A DNA stretch of 20,858 nt from F1-120-MAGs118 sp013360535. Its GTDB lineage: Bacteria > Planctomycetota > UBA1135 > GCA-002686595. A model generated the notes under the pieces. That model was not told where the DNA came from. It ran no database searches and saw only the letters and a list, made by a program, of their open reading frames with translations. The position numbers and the translations under genes were made by a program. Below are positions 19,716 through 20,858 of the stretch, piece after piece (the stretch's first letter is position 1; each line of letters begins with the position of its first letter). The DNA lies in the NCBI GenBank assembly GCA_026647215.1, contig JAPKHC010000053.1:1-20858 (forward strand). Reading direction: 5' to 3'.

Positions 19716-20851
19716 AGCGTCCTCTGCACGTCGTGATCGTCGGCACCGGTTTCCTCGCACAGACGCGCGCGCGCTGCTGGCGGCGCGTGTACGGGCACGG
19801 CATCGAACTCACCGTCGCCTCGCGCGACCGCGGGCGCGCCGAGGCCTTTGCGCGCGAGCACGGGCTCGCCGGCGCGCATTCGATCGAAGCGGCGCTCGCG
19901 CAACCGTCGATCGCGCTGGTCGACCTGTGCGTGGCGAACCGTGCGCACCGCGAGCTCACCGAGCGCGCGGCGGCGGCGGGCAAGCACGTGCTGTGCACCA
20001 AGCCGCTGGCGGCCTTCTGGGGTCAGGGACTCGGCGCGGAGCCGGGCGCGCAGGCCGTGGCGACGACCGCGCGCACGACGATGCTCGCGCGTGCGGTCGA
20101 GGACGCCGAAGCGATGCTCGCGGCCTGTGCGCGCGCTGGAGTGCAGCTTTTCTACGGCGAAAACTGGGTCTTTGCGCCCGCGATCCGGCGTGCGGCGGAA
20201 CTCGGCGCCGCCTCGAGCGGGACGATCCGTGAGCTGCGCGGCTGGGAGAGCCACTCGGGTTCGCACTCGGCGTACGCGCGCGACTGGCGCCACACGGGGG
20301 GTGGTGCGTTGCTGCGGCTCGGCGCCCACCCCGTCGGCGCGATGTTGTGGCTCAAGCGGCGCGAAGGACTGCGCCAACGCGGCGCGGCCGTGCGAGCGCT
20401 GTCGGTGATGGCCGAGCTCGCCGGCTCCGCGAACGAGCTCGAGAGCGCGGGAACGTGCGCGATCCGCTTCGAGGACGGCTCTCTCGGCCTCGCACACGGC
20501 TCCGACCACATGCTCGGCGGGATGCAGAGCCACCTGACCGTGCTCGCGAGCGACCACCGCTTCGAGTGCTCGCTGTCGCCGATCGACACGCTGCGCGCCT
20601 ACGCGCCGCGCGACGGCACGTTCGGCGCCGAGCCGATCATGGAGAAGATCAGCGGCCAGTCCGGCTGGACCACGCCGATCCCCGACGAGGACTGGAGCTC
20701 GGGCCAGCAGGGTCTGCTGCAGGCCGTCGCCGACACGCTCGCGAGCGGCGCCGCACCGGAAGCGGACGGCGCACTCGGCCTCGAGACCGTGCGCGTGCTC
20801 TACGCCGCCTACGAGAGCGCCGCCGAGGGCCGGCGCGTGCTGCTGCGCTGA
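19712..20851 (+). CDS. Gfo/Idh/MocA-family NAD(P)-dependent oxidoreductase
   Basis: The product has 379 residues. The N-terminal Rossmann fold begins VVIVGTGFLAQTRAR (7-21) with GxGxxA. The usual EKP motif appears as TKP (CTKPLA, 95-100, Lys97). The C-terminal half has YGENWVFAPAI (148-158), GGGALLRLGAHPVG (196-209, His206) and a beta-sheet domain. After KPLA there is an unusual stretch of about 25 residues rich in Gly, Ala and Thr (101-124) before the expected helix. Such enzymes oxidise or reduce sugars, inositols or related alcohols. The ATG overlaps the transporter stop as ATGA, with AAGGAG 4 nt upstream, so the two are translationally coupled: the transporter may bring in the substrate. 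The stop at 20851 lies just inside the window edge. Confidence 0.9.
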   Translation: MKRPLHVVIVGTGFLAQTRARCWRRVYGHGIELTVASRDRGRAEAFAREHGLAGAHSIEAALAQPSIALVDLCVANRAHRELTERAAAAGKHVLCTKPLAAFWGQGLGAEPGAQAVATTARTTMLARAVEDAEAMLAACARAGVQLFYGENWVFAPAIRRAAELGAASSGTIRELRGWESHSGSHSAYARDWRHTGGGALLRLGAHPVGAMLWLKRREGLRQRGAAVRALSVMAELAGSANELESAGTCAIRFEDGSLGLAHGSDHMLGGMQSHLTVLASDHRFECSLSPIDTLRAYAPRDGTFGAEPIMEKISGQSGWTTPIPDEDWSSGQQGLLQAVADTLASGAAPEADGALGLETVRVLYAAYESAAEGRRVLLR

Positions 20852-20858
20852 CTCATGC

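Overview
This is a GC-rich bacterial chromosomal window, densely packed with 17 well-supported protein genes. I saw no rRNA, tRNA, CRISPR array or insertion sequence. The organism is most likely a member of Planctomycetota. The best clue is the secreted protein at 282-1463, whose C-terminal module (CTAG...NGC start, GLIFYG, ACDGSLSNDF, WFRDPP, LSDGLEFV end) is the kind of repeated exoprotein domain I associate with planctomycetes of the Saltatorellus/Engelhardtia/Rohdeia type. A glycine-rich RRM protein, an S10 peptidase and several orphan lipoproteins fit this. The taxonomy is inference.

Layout, left to right. (1) 1-2197: a triple-hairpin intergenic stretch, then two minus-strand genes, a ThuA-like secreted protein and a stand-alone B3/B4 tRNA-editing-like protein. 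(2) 2311-4931, plus strand: an SpsF-type cytidylyltransferase, an orphan lipoprotein and a 72-residue orphan. (3) 4942-10470, minus strand: a bestrophin-like channel, then three exported proteins (PPC-like modules; Ca-loop plus Sel1 repeats; PPC-like lipoprotein) coupled by 4-nt stop/start overlaps. (4) 10563-11933, plus: a sodium:solute symporter divergent from bestrophin. (5) 11993-14768, minus: Hsp20, an S10 serine carboxypeptidase and an RRM protein. (6) 15117-16685, plus: an acyl-CoA ligase. (7) 16672-18318, minus: a GHMP sugar kinase fused to a nucleotidyltransferase. (8) 18363-20851, plus: an Nramp-related transporter translationally coupled to a Gfo/Idh/MocA oxidoreductase.

Two things stand out. 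The kinase-nucleotidyltransferase fusion looks like a one-protein sugar salvage enzyme, analogous to FKP but with the domains in the opposite order. Second, start sites fall into two classes. Operon-internal genes have clear Shine-Dalgarno sequences. Several first genes have none, and instead carry a -10-like hexamer (often within GCGCTANNCT) ending only 7-10 nt before the start codon, which suggests leaderless mRNAs. The candidate undescribed system is the three-gene exported operon at 4942-9451; its function is not evident from sequence.
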